DNA from: Nectonema munidae
Taxonomy: Eukaryota; Nematomorpha; Nectonematoida; Nectonematidae
Assembly (NCBI GenBank): GCA_030549495.1
Contig: JAUIRK010001039.1
Span: 806,001 to 870,000 of the forward strand
Reading direction: 5' to 3'
Length of the DNA: 64,000 nucleotides
The notes beneath the pieces were generated by a model. It worked only from the letters and a program-made list of their open reading frames with translations, did not search any database and was not told the origin of the DNA. Positions 1 through 9,519 of the stretch are shown piece by piece (positions within the stretch are counted from its first letter, which is position 1; each line of letters begins with the position of its first letter). The position numbers and the translations under genes are program-made.

Positions 1-54
1 CCTGCTATCATCACTTATTTAATTAAATATACATTTTTTAAGCGGCGCTGACCT

Positions 55-183
55 TTAACCCATTTACGGCCAATGTTCCTATTTTGGAACAAAAGTAATT
101 TCATCTTCGTCTGCTTTTTTCATTGACTTTGAATATAAATCGTCTGCGTTTTTTTAGATATCGTCTGCTTTGCTTGGCCTTAA
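55..183. mobile_element. piggyBac-like MITE, copy 1
   Basis: Starts with TTAA followed by CCCATTTACGGCC and is nearly identical over its length to the complete 137-bp element at 36598-36734. It abuts a second, inverted copy at a TTAA (180-183), so its own right terminal repeat is lost or shared. A TTAA target plus a CCC-start terminal repeat is typical of piggyBac-type nonautonomous elements. The superfamily is inferred from the ends only, since no transposase is present. Confidence 0.6.
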
Positions 184-315
184 CCCGTTAACGACCAGAA
201 TAATCAGACGATATCTAATGTAAAGCAGAAGATTTGTATTAAAGAGCTTTGATAAACGCAGGCGATCTTATCTTTGTAAAGTCGACTATAGTCGACATGG
301 GCGTTAACGGGTTAA
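180..315. mobile_element. piggyBac-like MITE, copy 2 (inverted)
   Basis: Bounded by TTAACCCGTTAACGACC on the left and CGTTAACGGGTTAA on the right, which are inverted repeats with TTAA at both ends. Read on the minus strand, the interior shares several blocks with copy 1, such as TTAGATATCGTCTG. It contains the palindrome GTCGACTATAGTCGAC near 281-296. Confidence 0.6.
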
Positions 316-769
316 TGTATATTTGATTCAAATAAAACTTTGCTTATCATATCTAAAATTTATGTTTAAACAATAAATTTTCCTTCCCTTCAAGATTCTT
401 GATTCTTTTCTCTCTTTGAGAATTGATGATTTGTGTGGGTTGTATTTTTAAAGTTAGTTTAGAGTTTGCAGCTCTTTTAATTTTTGGTGAATTAGGTAAA
501 ATTAAAGTGGCATGTAAAAATTGGTGAAGGTGCCACAGAAGCAAGCGGAAGTGGGGTTGGTGGTGTTTAAGTTAGGATCTCGGTTGGACGTAGTAGAATT
601 AGAAGTAGAAGAATAAAGAAAAATAAAAGTATTTAAAAATAAAGTTAAAGTAAAAACTATTTATTTAAAAGATTTAAATTTAAAAGTTATTTAAAAGGAA
701 AAAAAAGTTTGAAGTTTCTAAAAATATTAGAAAGTTATTAGAAGTTGTGTGTGAAAACTTTTGACACCA

Positions 770-1365
770 ACGTATATAACAAATCATAAGCAAGGATGAA
801 TGCAGGTAGTATACATTGGGTTATGATGACTAAAAGTTATGAAGCGTTATTTCAAGTCTTTATACATTTTGTGGTTTTGTTAAATAGTGTTTTAAAATTC
901 TGTGCCGTTGTCTGCCCTGTCCATCCTTTCGATGTTTTAGAAGATTTTATATACTTTTTGCTACTTATCCCAGAAGTTTCTGTCAACGAGCGTCCGATGT
1001 TTAGCAACTTCATAGAGTAAAGTGGAAATATCTTGATCATTTAGAAATGATAGCAATATTGAAATGCAACTTAATTGCAAAATGCCATGTTTTTGACCTG
1101 CAGCCAATTCGATGCGCAACTCTTACGACTAAAACCTTTTTAATTGAAGATGCGTTTATTTGTTTCTTTCGATTTTATTCAACATCTCCACACCCTTCAA
1201 AGCCACTACAATTTTTTCAGTAGTCCAAAGTTTAGGAACGTGCTCAATGCTTGAACGATATGCTCGTTCATTTCGTTTTCATTTTCTCAATTTCAAGAAC
1301 ATCATAAGAACAAGAGATTTTAGCGTAAAGTTTCGCGCAAAAAGCCAAAAAGAAGGCCGATAAGG
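770..1365 (-). pseudogene. Decayed protein-coding stretch, unknown family
   Basis: The minus strand holds long open pieces in one shared frame interrupted by several stops. One piece contains IEHVPKLWTTEKIVVALKG, another IELAAGQKHGILQLS, and a third YEVAKHRTLVDRNFWDK. The residue mix looks like a helical protein rather than random AT-rich translation. No splice sites would remove the stops. It could be an old transposase or a host pseudogene; I do not recognise the family. Confidence 0.3.
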
Positions 1366-1891
1366 GTTAAATCTAAGAGAACAAAGGAATGAATAGAAGT
1401 TCTATATACCTTATTTGCTCATAATCACCATTTAGAAGATGTTTCAAGAAGATTAAGCTTAAAATGTATATTACAGTGTCTTCAAGTAGGCTGATCGCAA
1501 AACTAAAAAAGATTTGCATTATTGAATTTGATGAAACAAAAAAAATGAAAATTTTGAACTGTAAATAATGTTTTAGTTCTTGCTATTTGAAGACAAATAA
1601 TTGTTTTCGCCGCATATGTTATTTTGAGTACTTTTAAGATCTTGAGGTCGATGGCATATAGTCAAATCTTCTGACTTATCTCGATTGAAATTTTTCTAAA
1701 AAAATATACCACTAAATTCTCTATACAAAAAAGGCGGTATGAAAGGTAGGTATTCCACATTTCATTTTAAGTTCAATTTTCACTCTTTTTTCACCAGAAA
1801 AATTTTTTTCTTTAGAATTAATAAATTTGATATTTTCGTGAAGGAAGGTATTTTGACAAAATATTTAAATACTTTGACGCCATTTTTTACC
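1366..1891. other. RAD17 upstream region
   Basis: AT-rich DNA directly upstream of the RAD17 homolog. No convincing ORF, repeat copy or TATA box could be assigned. The promoter and 5' UTR of RAD17 presumably lie here, but nothing in the sequence fixes the transcription start. Confidence 0.3.
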
Positions 1892-1915
1892 ATGGCTTTA
1901 CAAGATCACAAATGA
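1892..1915 (+). promoter_or_regulatory. uORF overlapping the RAD17 start codon
   Basis: An ATG in good Kozak context (ACCATGG) opens a seven-codon reading frame, MALQDHK. Its TGA overlaps the RAD17 ATG in the sequence ATGA (1912-1915). Such an overlap would put a terminating ribosome on the main start codon. Whether the mRNA includes this upstream ATG is not known. Confidence 0.4.
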
Positions 1916-3762
1916 TAGCGCATTCTTTTCATTCAAACAGAGGAGATATTTGTGTATTAGAAAGTAAGAAAAGCATACCTCCTAAAACTTCTTCAAGCAC
2001 AAGCCAGCGTCGAAAAGCTGTGCCAAAACGCAGCAAAGAGAGCGCTAGCGAAGATTGCGCAAAGAAAAGTGCTCGTAGGAAGTTGAAAAAAGCGCGGCTA
2101 TGTAGTAGTTCTGCTGATTTGAACATTCTGCCAAAGACCTTCTCAACCCAAGACTTATGCGTGAACAAGAGGAAAGTGAGTGAAGTTCGAGAATGGATTG
2201 TGAATTCTTGCCGTGTCGTGAATACACCATCTTCTTCAAAGATTTTATTGATCATTGGTCCAAGTGGGTGTGGCAAACGGAGTACCCTTTTCGCGATTTG
2301 CCAGGAAGAGGGTATTAACGTGGTTAGTTGGCGTAATCACAGTATTTCTTCATCATACAACTGCAATCACCACCAGCTCAAAGAAAGTGCCACCAATAAA
2401 AGAAGAAGTAATGGAGGAAGTCAGGTTGAAATCTTCAAAGACTTTCTTGCCAGAAGTATTCACACGCCAGCCCTGCCCCTCAAAGGAAATGATAACTTTG
2501 TACATGCAACGGAAAATAGCGAACAAGAGCGAAAAATAATTATGATTGATGACATACCGAACGCTTTCTACGAAAATGGGCTCGCATTCAATGAAATTTT
2601 GTTGCGCTTCTCGAAGAGTGAAATGCCTGCTACAACTGCAATCGTATTCATACTGGGCTCACCCTCCTCCTCCCAAGACTACAAAGCGTTTTGCCAACTC
2701 TTTCCACCCTCTCTTTTGACGGCAGCAAAAGTCACCAGCATAACCTTCAACCCCTTCACCTCTCGCTGCATCCAAAAAGAATTGCTTAAGGTATACCGGC
2801 AAGAATACGATGATGATCATGATGCGTGTGTTGATGATGGGAAGAAAAAAGGATATATCGATGCATTGATCACAAGTCTCTCTGGTTCAGGAGATTTACG
2901 CGAAGCCGTAAACACCCTCAAATTTCATCTCGCACACTTTCCAGCACATGCAATCTCTGACAGCATAATGTGGAAGCCCGAAAACCTGCTAAAAGACGAA
3001 TTTTTAAACGTTTTTCATTTCATAGGCAAAGTCTTGTACAATAAAAGAGTTGCGAATGATGATGGTGATGATGAAAGCCATGTGCTTGCTTCACAAAAGT
3101 TCCTACTGAGTGACTTCCATCAAAGGCCGAATTGCCCGAAAGTGAGCGTTGAGGATATTTACGCGCAATGTCCAGTTTCAGTGGACAACACACTCTCCTT
3201 TCTCCATCACAACCAACTCAACTTTCTAGAAACCATGGATGACATCATGCCGATCTGCGATGATTTGTCAACGTGTGCTCACCTGCTCCACGATTGGCGC
3301 AAGAGGGAAGTCCTGTCGTCCTTTGCCGCAGTTGTCGCGATGCGCAGTTACATGTTTTGGTACAGGGTGAAGAACAACTCCTCAAAATGGCACCCAATCA
3401 CAAACCCCAAGAAAGAGTATTTTGGGGCGTTGTTGAAGAAGAAAGGCCGTTTTCTGCGAATCTCGCCCTTTGCATCACCTAAGTCCCTGCTATCTGAAAT
3501 TTTGCCATATCAGCATCACTGCACACAAAATCCAGATTTTAAAGATAAAAATGGCGATGACGATTTTGATAGTGGCAGTATCGCATTGAATTCCTACTCC
3601 CGTTTCCTTGATACCTTTGACGCAATCACCCTTTCCTCGAGTCTCCATTCAGGGAGTGATGTGAAGATTGCTTCCAATTGCTCAGATGAAGAAGATGATA
3701 TCATTGATATTAGTGAGTTTGACGACGCCTATGACGACGATGATTATTTGTTTTGCCTATAA
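1912..3762 (+). CDS. RAD17: RAD17 checkpoint clamp loader (intronless)
   Basis: A 616-residue AAA+ protein matching RAD17, which with the small RFC subunits loads the 9-1-1 clamp onto damaged DNA in the nucleus. In order: a basic Ser/Lys-rich N-terminus (about 18-64, likely nuclear localisation); Walker A GPSGCGKRST at 116-125; Walker B IIMIDD at 209-214 followed by IPN, as in the human VEDLPN motif; SGSGDLREAVNTLKF, matching the human sensor-2 segment GCSGDIRSAINSLQF; FIGKVLYNKR, matching human ALGKILYCKR; and LHHNQLNFLETMDDI plus DWRKRE from the RAD17 collar. The acidic tail DIIDISEFDDAYDDDD resembles the conserved RAD17 C-terminal 9-1-1-binding tail. Length is near the human 681. Odd points are the lack of introns in a genome of split genes and Arg123 where Walker A normally has Thr/Ser after Lys122. 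The start is the first in-frame ATG; a short uORF overlaps it. Two stops in tandem (TAATAG) end it. It is convergent with the FoxL2-like gene. Confidence 0.93.
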   Translation: MIAHSFHSNRGDICVLESKKSIPPKTSSSTSQRRKAVPKRSKESASEDCAKKSARRKLKKARLCSSSADLNILPKTFSTQDLCVNKRKVSEVREWIVNSCRVVNTPSSSKILLIIGPSGCGKRSTLFAICQEEGINVVSWRNHSISSSYNCNHHQLKESATNKRRSNGGSQVEIFKDFLARSIHTPALPLKGNDNFVHATENSEQERKIIMIDDIPNAFYENGLAFNEILLRFSKSEMPATTAIVFILGSPSSSQDYKAFCQLFPPSLLTAAKVTSITFNPFTSRCIQKELLKVYRQEYDDDHDACVDDGKKKGYIDALITSLSGSGDLREAVNTLKFHLAHFPAHAISDSIMWKPENLLKDEFLNVFHFIGKVLYNKRVANDDGDDESHVLASQKFLLSDFHQRPNCPKVSVEDIYAQCPVSVDNTLSFLHHNQLNFLETMDDIMPICDDLSTCAHLLHDWRKREVLSSFAAVVAMRSYMFWYRVKNNSSKWHPITNPKKEYFGALLKKKGRFLRISPFASPKSLLSEILPYQHHCTQNPDFKDKNGDDDFDSGSIALNSYSRFLDTFDAITLSSSLHSGSDVKIASNCSDEEDDIIDISEFDDAYDDDDYLFCL

Positions 3763-3798
3763 TAGTGTGTATCATTTTGTGGGAAAATTTATATTATG

Positions 3799-3804
3799 AA
3801 TAAA
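3799..3804 (+). terminator. RAD17 polyadenylation signal
   Basis: A consensus AATAAA 37 nt after the RAD17 stop codon, in the right strand and distance for a short 3' UTR. Confidence 0.5.
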
Positions 3805-4226
3805 GACATTTTTACCCAAAATTGTGAATATGTGAATGCTTTTGTGAAGGCTCTTGAAAGGTTCTTTCCAATTGTTTATAATTATGTTTTTAAATATTGG
3901 CCGATGGTCTGGGTTCGATTCCTGATTGAGAATATCCTTAACATCTGTCCAGCTATGCAAGATTATTCTTCTCAAAAAAATGTAATCTCAACTTCAAAAC
4001 CCATTTGAGCAATTACAATAGTAACTTATTGAAAATAAATTGGCATGGCGCCAAGACAAATAATACACCCAAATTTGTCTTAAAACGGGAAAAAAATTCA
4101 ATTTCTTAACATGATACTTATAAAGTTTTTCGCTAACTCAATAACCATCTGATTAATCAGGTCGCTAAATGACTTAATAATCAATAATAATTAACAAACT
4201 TATAGAAACATACCTTAACAAACATT

Positions 4227-4361
4227 ATTACTCAAGGTCTTGGGTTCGATCCCGCACCAAGCCTACTATCCTCATATTTCGATACAAGCGGCAAAAAATC
4301 TATGAAACAAACGATATAAAATTGAGTAGTCATTGAGAGAAAAGGAGCTACCTTTACCTAT
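4227..4361 (+). repeat. tRNA-derived SINE, 5'-truncated copy
   Basis: Carries the B-box block CTTGGGTTCGATCCCGC and the downstream body (CAAGCCTACT, CTCATATTTCGATACAAGCGGC) shared with six other copies in the window. The A-box part is missing. It lies between the convergent 3' ends of RAD17 and the FoxL2-like gene. Confidence 0.6.
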
Positions 4362-4412
4362 AACATTGCTGTAGAATTTTGAATTCACTTCGGTATAACA
4401 TGGAAATGATAA

Positions 4413-4418
4413 TTTATT
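4413..4418 (-). terminator. FoxL2-like polyadenylation signal
   Basis: AATAAA on the minus strand (TTTATT on plus) 180 nt downstream of the FoxL2-like stop codon. Confidence 0.4.
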
Positions 4419-4597
4419 TTGAAATGTGTAACAACAATGATGATAAGCTGAAAAGAAAAGTTTTGCGACAAAATGTGCGAAAATAATGATACAAGAATGA
4501 AATCATCAAATACACTACGGTGATTTCAATTGACGCCCATCTTCACAACGATCACCGGTTTTTAAGCGATAAAAGAAAACGCAGTCATCTCGCGTAA

Positions 4598-5307
4598 TCA
4601 GTATTGGGAGTAAGGCTGGGGCATCAGGGTGTTGTTGTTGAAGTTGCAGAAGACGGGCGCTTTGTAATCCTCCATACACTCCGAACAAGGCAGGAAGGAG
4701 GAGTGCGAATCCTTCCTCCTCTCAACAGAGGAAACGACATATGGGAGGAGTTGTTGAGATGTCACTGAAACAGCACCGCCGCACGGAATACTATTGGTGG
4801 CAGAGTTGTGGAATTCTAGGTACCCTGAGTGGGGGTAGGGTGGTGGGGGTGTGAAGAAGGAGGGAGGCATAAACGCGACTGAGGGCATTTTGGAAGTGAT
4901 GAAGTTGTTCACGCTGCGCGAAACCACCATATTTGCAGCGGCCATGTTTGTGCACTGACTGGAGTTGTAGCAGGGATGTGGGGCGTACTTTTTGCATTGC
5001 AGCTCTATCTTGAAGGAACACGAGCAGTAGTATGAGGGAGAAGGGCTGGTGTAGCACAGAGGAAAACTGGGAGGGATCATGCTGCCGCTGAAGTGAGGAT
5101 GATTGACAAGCGAGAAGAGCATGGGAGAGGAGGGGATTAAGGGCATTTGTTGTTCGGGTATGCTGGTAACGCTTTCTTCTGGAGGAACAGGAGAAGTTGG
5201 CGCAGGCAGTGATGATGATGACAGCGGCAGGAGTGGTGGTTTCAACGAATCAAACACGCCACAACCGATTTTGTTTCTTTTGAAACGGCGTCTTTTTCTG
5301 AATTGGC
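4598..5307 (-). CDS. FoxL2: FoxL2-like exon 2 (wing end and C-terminus)
   Basis: Begins after the acceptor TTTTTAG with the two bases completing Gly, then [21 protein letters not shown] long Pro/Ser-rich tail follows, with a [12 protein letters not shown] stretch, ending ...PQPYSQY and TGA at 4600-4598. Confidence 0.85.
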
Positions 5308-8300
5308 CTAAAAATAGTTTTCAATGTTCAAACCTTTCGATTGCCCCACCCCCAAGTTTTTCAATCAAACATATGAAATAGTTTTATGTAGAATACATCA
5401 AAATTATTATGACCGAGCAACGTTGTGGATGATTTAAAAAAAAGATGGATAGTTTGAAAGTAACTTGGCAGAGCAATTGTCAAATCTTGAACTTTAGGTT
5501 GCAAAAGATACTCATATAAAAAAGATTACTATAAGAAACTAATCAACTGTTTGAAAAATGATTACAACAATACTTTTCCAACTCTTCTCCTCTTTTGCTT
5601 TGAATATTATGTTTCCGCTTGATATCATTTATTTTTTTTTCGCGCAGTGTCCATACACTAACATGATATATTCATTTTCGATGATATACATCATGTTTAA
5701 TTAACAAAAAATTGAATTGAAAGACTACTCAACTAAGGCTAGTCGTGGGCTTTCTTTTTCAAAGAAATTGTTCATTAAATTCCTATTTGCTTACTCTTTC
5801 TCGCTTACCCCAACTTGATGTAAATTAAGTCTTGAAAGTAATTTTTTTTAATTTTGTCGGGATTTGAATGGTCACTGCTCAATCTTCAACATTTTATGGG
5901 CGTATGTACTACTCCGTAAAGAAATCCTATTCTTCTCCCAGGAAGTATTTTGGAGGTTAATGTTTTTTAAATTGTAAAATTTATTAAATCTTATAAGCAG
6001 TGAAAACACGAAAACAACAAAAATTACGCACCAATCAAAGACAGTCATGCACAAATTGACACTCACACGCAGTCACAAATTATACTGGAATGCGATTGTA
6101 ATGTGTTAATTAAAACAACCGCGTTACTAAACCATATAAATTGATGTCAAAACTAAAAGATGTCGTAGTGGGTTATTGTTCAAAAGGGCGCGAAGTGTTC
6201 ACGATAGGGAGTAAATCTCCCATACTGGAGGATTTTAAATGGATTTTATCATTATTTTCTTTGGAAATCGCAAGAAATCTCTACGTAATTTCAAAATTCA
6301 AAATAAAAAGAATTTATTAAATTGGTTGATACTTTGAAAATTAGAATGATATTATTTTCCGGGATCATATGGGATTGAAGTTGAAAAATTCTGATACAAT
6401 AGAATTTTTTTCCCTTTTTTTGCATACTGTTAATTAAAATACAATTTTAAATATTTAGTGAACGTTTTTAGAAGTACTGGAAGATTTAGGGCAATTCGTA
6501 AGTTTACGACAGAAAAATTCGGTTAAAGTCACATCGAATAATTGTTAACACAAAGATTTGTCGCTTCAAACACTTTATGCCAGCATATACTGCATTCAGA
6601 TTTCTTAATCTTAGAAGAAAAGTCACCATCACCAGGGAAGCAAACAAAAATAAAAGTCAACAAGTTTTCCTTCTCCCTGTGATTCTGTTTCAACGAATCA
6701 AACTTGCTGTTCGCAAATCAATAAGAAGATGAAGGAGGAGAAAGAATTATATTGATTGAAATTCCATGCTCGTAGATATCGTGTGTCATTCATGGATCTC
6801 AAGCATTATTATCCGATACTCAAAATTCTTCTTTCCAAACAAGATTTTATCATTTTTATATCATCAGGATAAAACCAGGATTTGGTCGGCGGACATTTGA
6901 TCGAAAAAAATTTTACTAAAAGGAAATTTGGCAAAATGGACAAAATAATGTAAAATTTTATGTATAAAAAATTTATACTGTATTATAGTTTTGATATACT
7001 ATTACCACATGAACTAAGATAAAAAATGTTTTATAAAAAAAAAATTTAAGTTTTCACTTTTCCTATTACAGAACAGGTGAAAAAATAAAAAAATATATAA
7101 AAAAAATTATACATCATTATCATCACAATTTTAACAAAAAAGTATTTTATCTTGATATCATAACATAGAAAATAACTTGGAATATTTTTATTTTTTTACC
7201 CATTTGCTTCCTTACTTTTTTTTGCAGTATATTAACTATAGATTCCCTACGATTCCACCATTGTCATTCCACCAATAATGCCATTCCTTTTTTCAAATAT
7301 ATATAAGCATTAGCTAATGATGATGATTGCGTTTTCAATCATCTTCTAACGTAGGTCAACTATTGAAATCAATTACACAACGAGATAATTGTGCCCAGAA
7401 ACCATCGGCGAGTGCCAGATCTCCTTTTGAATTCATTTATCTACACCCGATTTGACGCTGTCTTTTCTTAAATACATAAGCAACTCAGAGTACATTTTGG
7501 CCATTTACATAAATACACATAATAGCCAAGATAAGAGGTTAGTTAGCCTTTTGAGCTAATTTTTTTGACGATTTCAAATTCACAAGGACGAACTTAAAAT
7601 GAAAAAGGACGATGAAAAAAGACGACTTAAAATGAAAAAGGACGAACTTAAAGTGAAAATACTATACACTTGAGGTACCAATACATACAATATCGAGAAT
7701 CAAGTTTTAAAACCATACTTCGTTTGTTTCAAAGTATCAAAACGTTTACTGAACACGCCCTCAAAAACGAAGTAAGTATCAAAAACCATTTCTGCGATAT
7801 ATCAAATAAACGATCCCTGAATAAAAGCATCATGCTATAATCTAGCTCAATTATGTATCATATATGGATCATAGAAACGAATAAATCTCATTCTGAACTT
7901 CATATGATTCCTTCCAATAACAGTTTTCAAAAAAGAATCTCCCTTTTTACTGTAGAGGTTGTTAACCAATGAAATACTTGGATCTTCAAATCCAAGCATA
8001 TATAAAATTTTAATGGTTCTTCTCGACTAGAACGCTTGTCAATTCTAGTCAGATTCAAAAAAGACGGGAGACCATTACATTTTTCATAATGGTAAAGAAG
8101 GAAACCCAAAACCTTGACATAGAGAAAGATTTTTTTTCAAAAACCTATTTGTGAAAAATTATTTCAAACCTTTTTAAAATTTTTACTCATATTTCTGTGC
8201 AGTCGACTTTTGAACCTTTTTTCTGTGATAAGTTTTTCAATATTATAAAATATATAAGAAAAATGATAAAGCACAAAAACAAACATGTCATAGTGTAAGT

Positions 8301-9423
8301 AGATTCTTGTTTAGATTTTACTGTCAAAAGACATAGAAATCCATTTTACTGAAAATTTTGAAATATATGAGTAGGTCCAATCAAACTTTCGGCGAAAAAT
8401 CTTGAATAGCATGCATAAGCCTCTTTTACAGTGTAAACTCGAGTTTACGAACACCTCCTTCTACAAACAATTTTTGTTAATAAATTTTGACTAGCGATTT
8501 GGAGAACGAGGAGCCAACAAATCATGCATAAGCGTAGATGGTGATCCCGGAAGCTACTGGAAAAGTGATCCATCCTTCTACAGCTCGCTAAACTCGCTTG
8601 TAAATATCTGCAAAGTCATGTTTTAATAATCAGAATAATAATTAGAATCCCGTATTTTGAGAATCCGTTTCGAAACCGAACTGTGAATCAGAACGATAAT
8701 CGTTATCTATGAGAACAGAAACTCAAATTTAGAATAGATTTTAGAAGGCAGGTTAATTAATATATCTTTTAAGTTATATTGTCATCTTAATGGGTTCTGT
8801 CATTCCTCGTCTTTTTCGATAGCGTGGCATGTCCTCACTTGTTTTACCATTGCACATATGGTACTTCTTGACACTTCATCATAAGACAAACTCGCACAAA
8901 CCGATGCTCCTTCCTCACTACAACTCCTGTCCCACAACCTTTCTTCCTAGATCACAACAAAGTCAAACATTTTTTAAATTACGGAGTCAAAATATTTGAA
9001 CGTAGAAGCCCAAAAACTTTGCGTGAGCACAAATTAATATAGGAGGGGGTTGTTGACCCGTAATCAAATCAAGATTGAAAAGTGTTAAGAGATGTACTCA
9101 CCACTGAGGAAGAGTTGTTCGGAGATGGGATCTAAGCACCAAAAATTGCCCTTCTTCATGACATTGAACTTGTGGCGCGGAACTTTGATGAAGCATTCGT
9201 TGAGACTGAGGTTATGCCGCACGCTATTCTGCCATCCCTTCTTATTTGAGATGTGGGTAGAGAAGTGGGTGGAGATGTACTTGTATATTTGGCTAAGGGT
9301 GAGGCGTCTGTCTTGCGACTCGATGATTGCTTTCGCTATGAGCATCACGTAGCTCAGACTTCGTTTCGAAGTATAAACGCCGTCTAAATTTGATTGACAG
9401 GAGATGCGAACACAAGTAGTCAT
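4598..9423 (-). CDS. FoxL2: FoxL2-like forkhead transcription factor, two exons
   Basis: Two coding exons (9423-9102 and 5307-4598) joined by a 3.8-kb phase-1 intron give 343 residues. The forkhead domain (about 20-120) has [22 protein letters not shown], then [24 protein letters not shown] and KGNFWCLDP. The NKKGWQNS block and the LDPxxExxFxxGxxRKRRRxKR end match FOXL2 better than other Fox classes. The splice restores the basic wing: FLSG joins [12 protein letters not shown]. The C-terminal half is Pro/Ser-rich and low in recognisable domains, as usual for the family. FOXL2 proteins bind DNA in the nucleus and control gonad and muscle programmes in other animals; that role is only inferred here. 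Odd: the usual KPPYSY entry is KRSLSYV. The ATG at 9423 gives a very short N-terminus; the frame stays open about 90 nt upstream, so an extra 5' exon is possible. Confidence 0.87.
5308..9101 (-). other. FoxL2-like intron
   Basis: A 3.8-kb AT-rich intron with GT-AG ends. No second gene was recognised inside. It holds a short tandem of GGACGAACTTAAAATGAAAAA-like units at about 7585-7660. A TATA-like TATATATAAG at about 7301 is probably chance in DNA this AT-rich. Confidence 0.6.
9102..9423 (-). CDS. FoxL2: FoxL2-like exon 1 (forkhead domain)
   Basis: 107 codons plus one base. Encodes almost the whole forkhead domain and ends LFLSG with a strong donor, G|GTGAGT. The first in-frame ATG is at 9423-9421. 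An in-frame stop lies near 9513, so the open frame upstream of the ATG could still belong to the protein if a splice acceptor is used. Confidence 0.85.
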
Positions 9424-9519
9424 TGGATACAACACTTTACAGCCAACAGCGCTTTTGTCGAAAAAGTCATGACTGTCAGTTATAGTTCTCTTGGGACAAA
9501 TCTACTTTTTGATAACTTG

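Noticed and set aside
1929-2539. Open frames antisense or out of frame to RAD17
   Set aside because: They overlap the well-supported RAD17 exon and have no motifs.
7301-7310. TATA-like TATATATAAG in the FoxL2 intron
   Set aside because: Such strings are common in this AT-rich DNA and no gene start follows.
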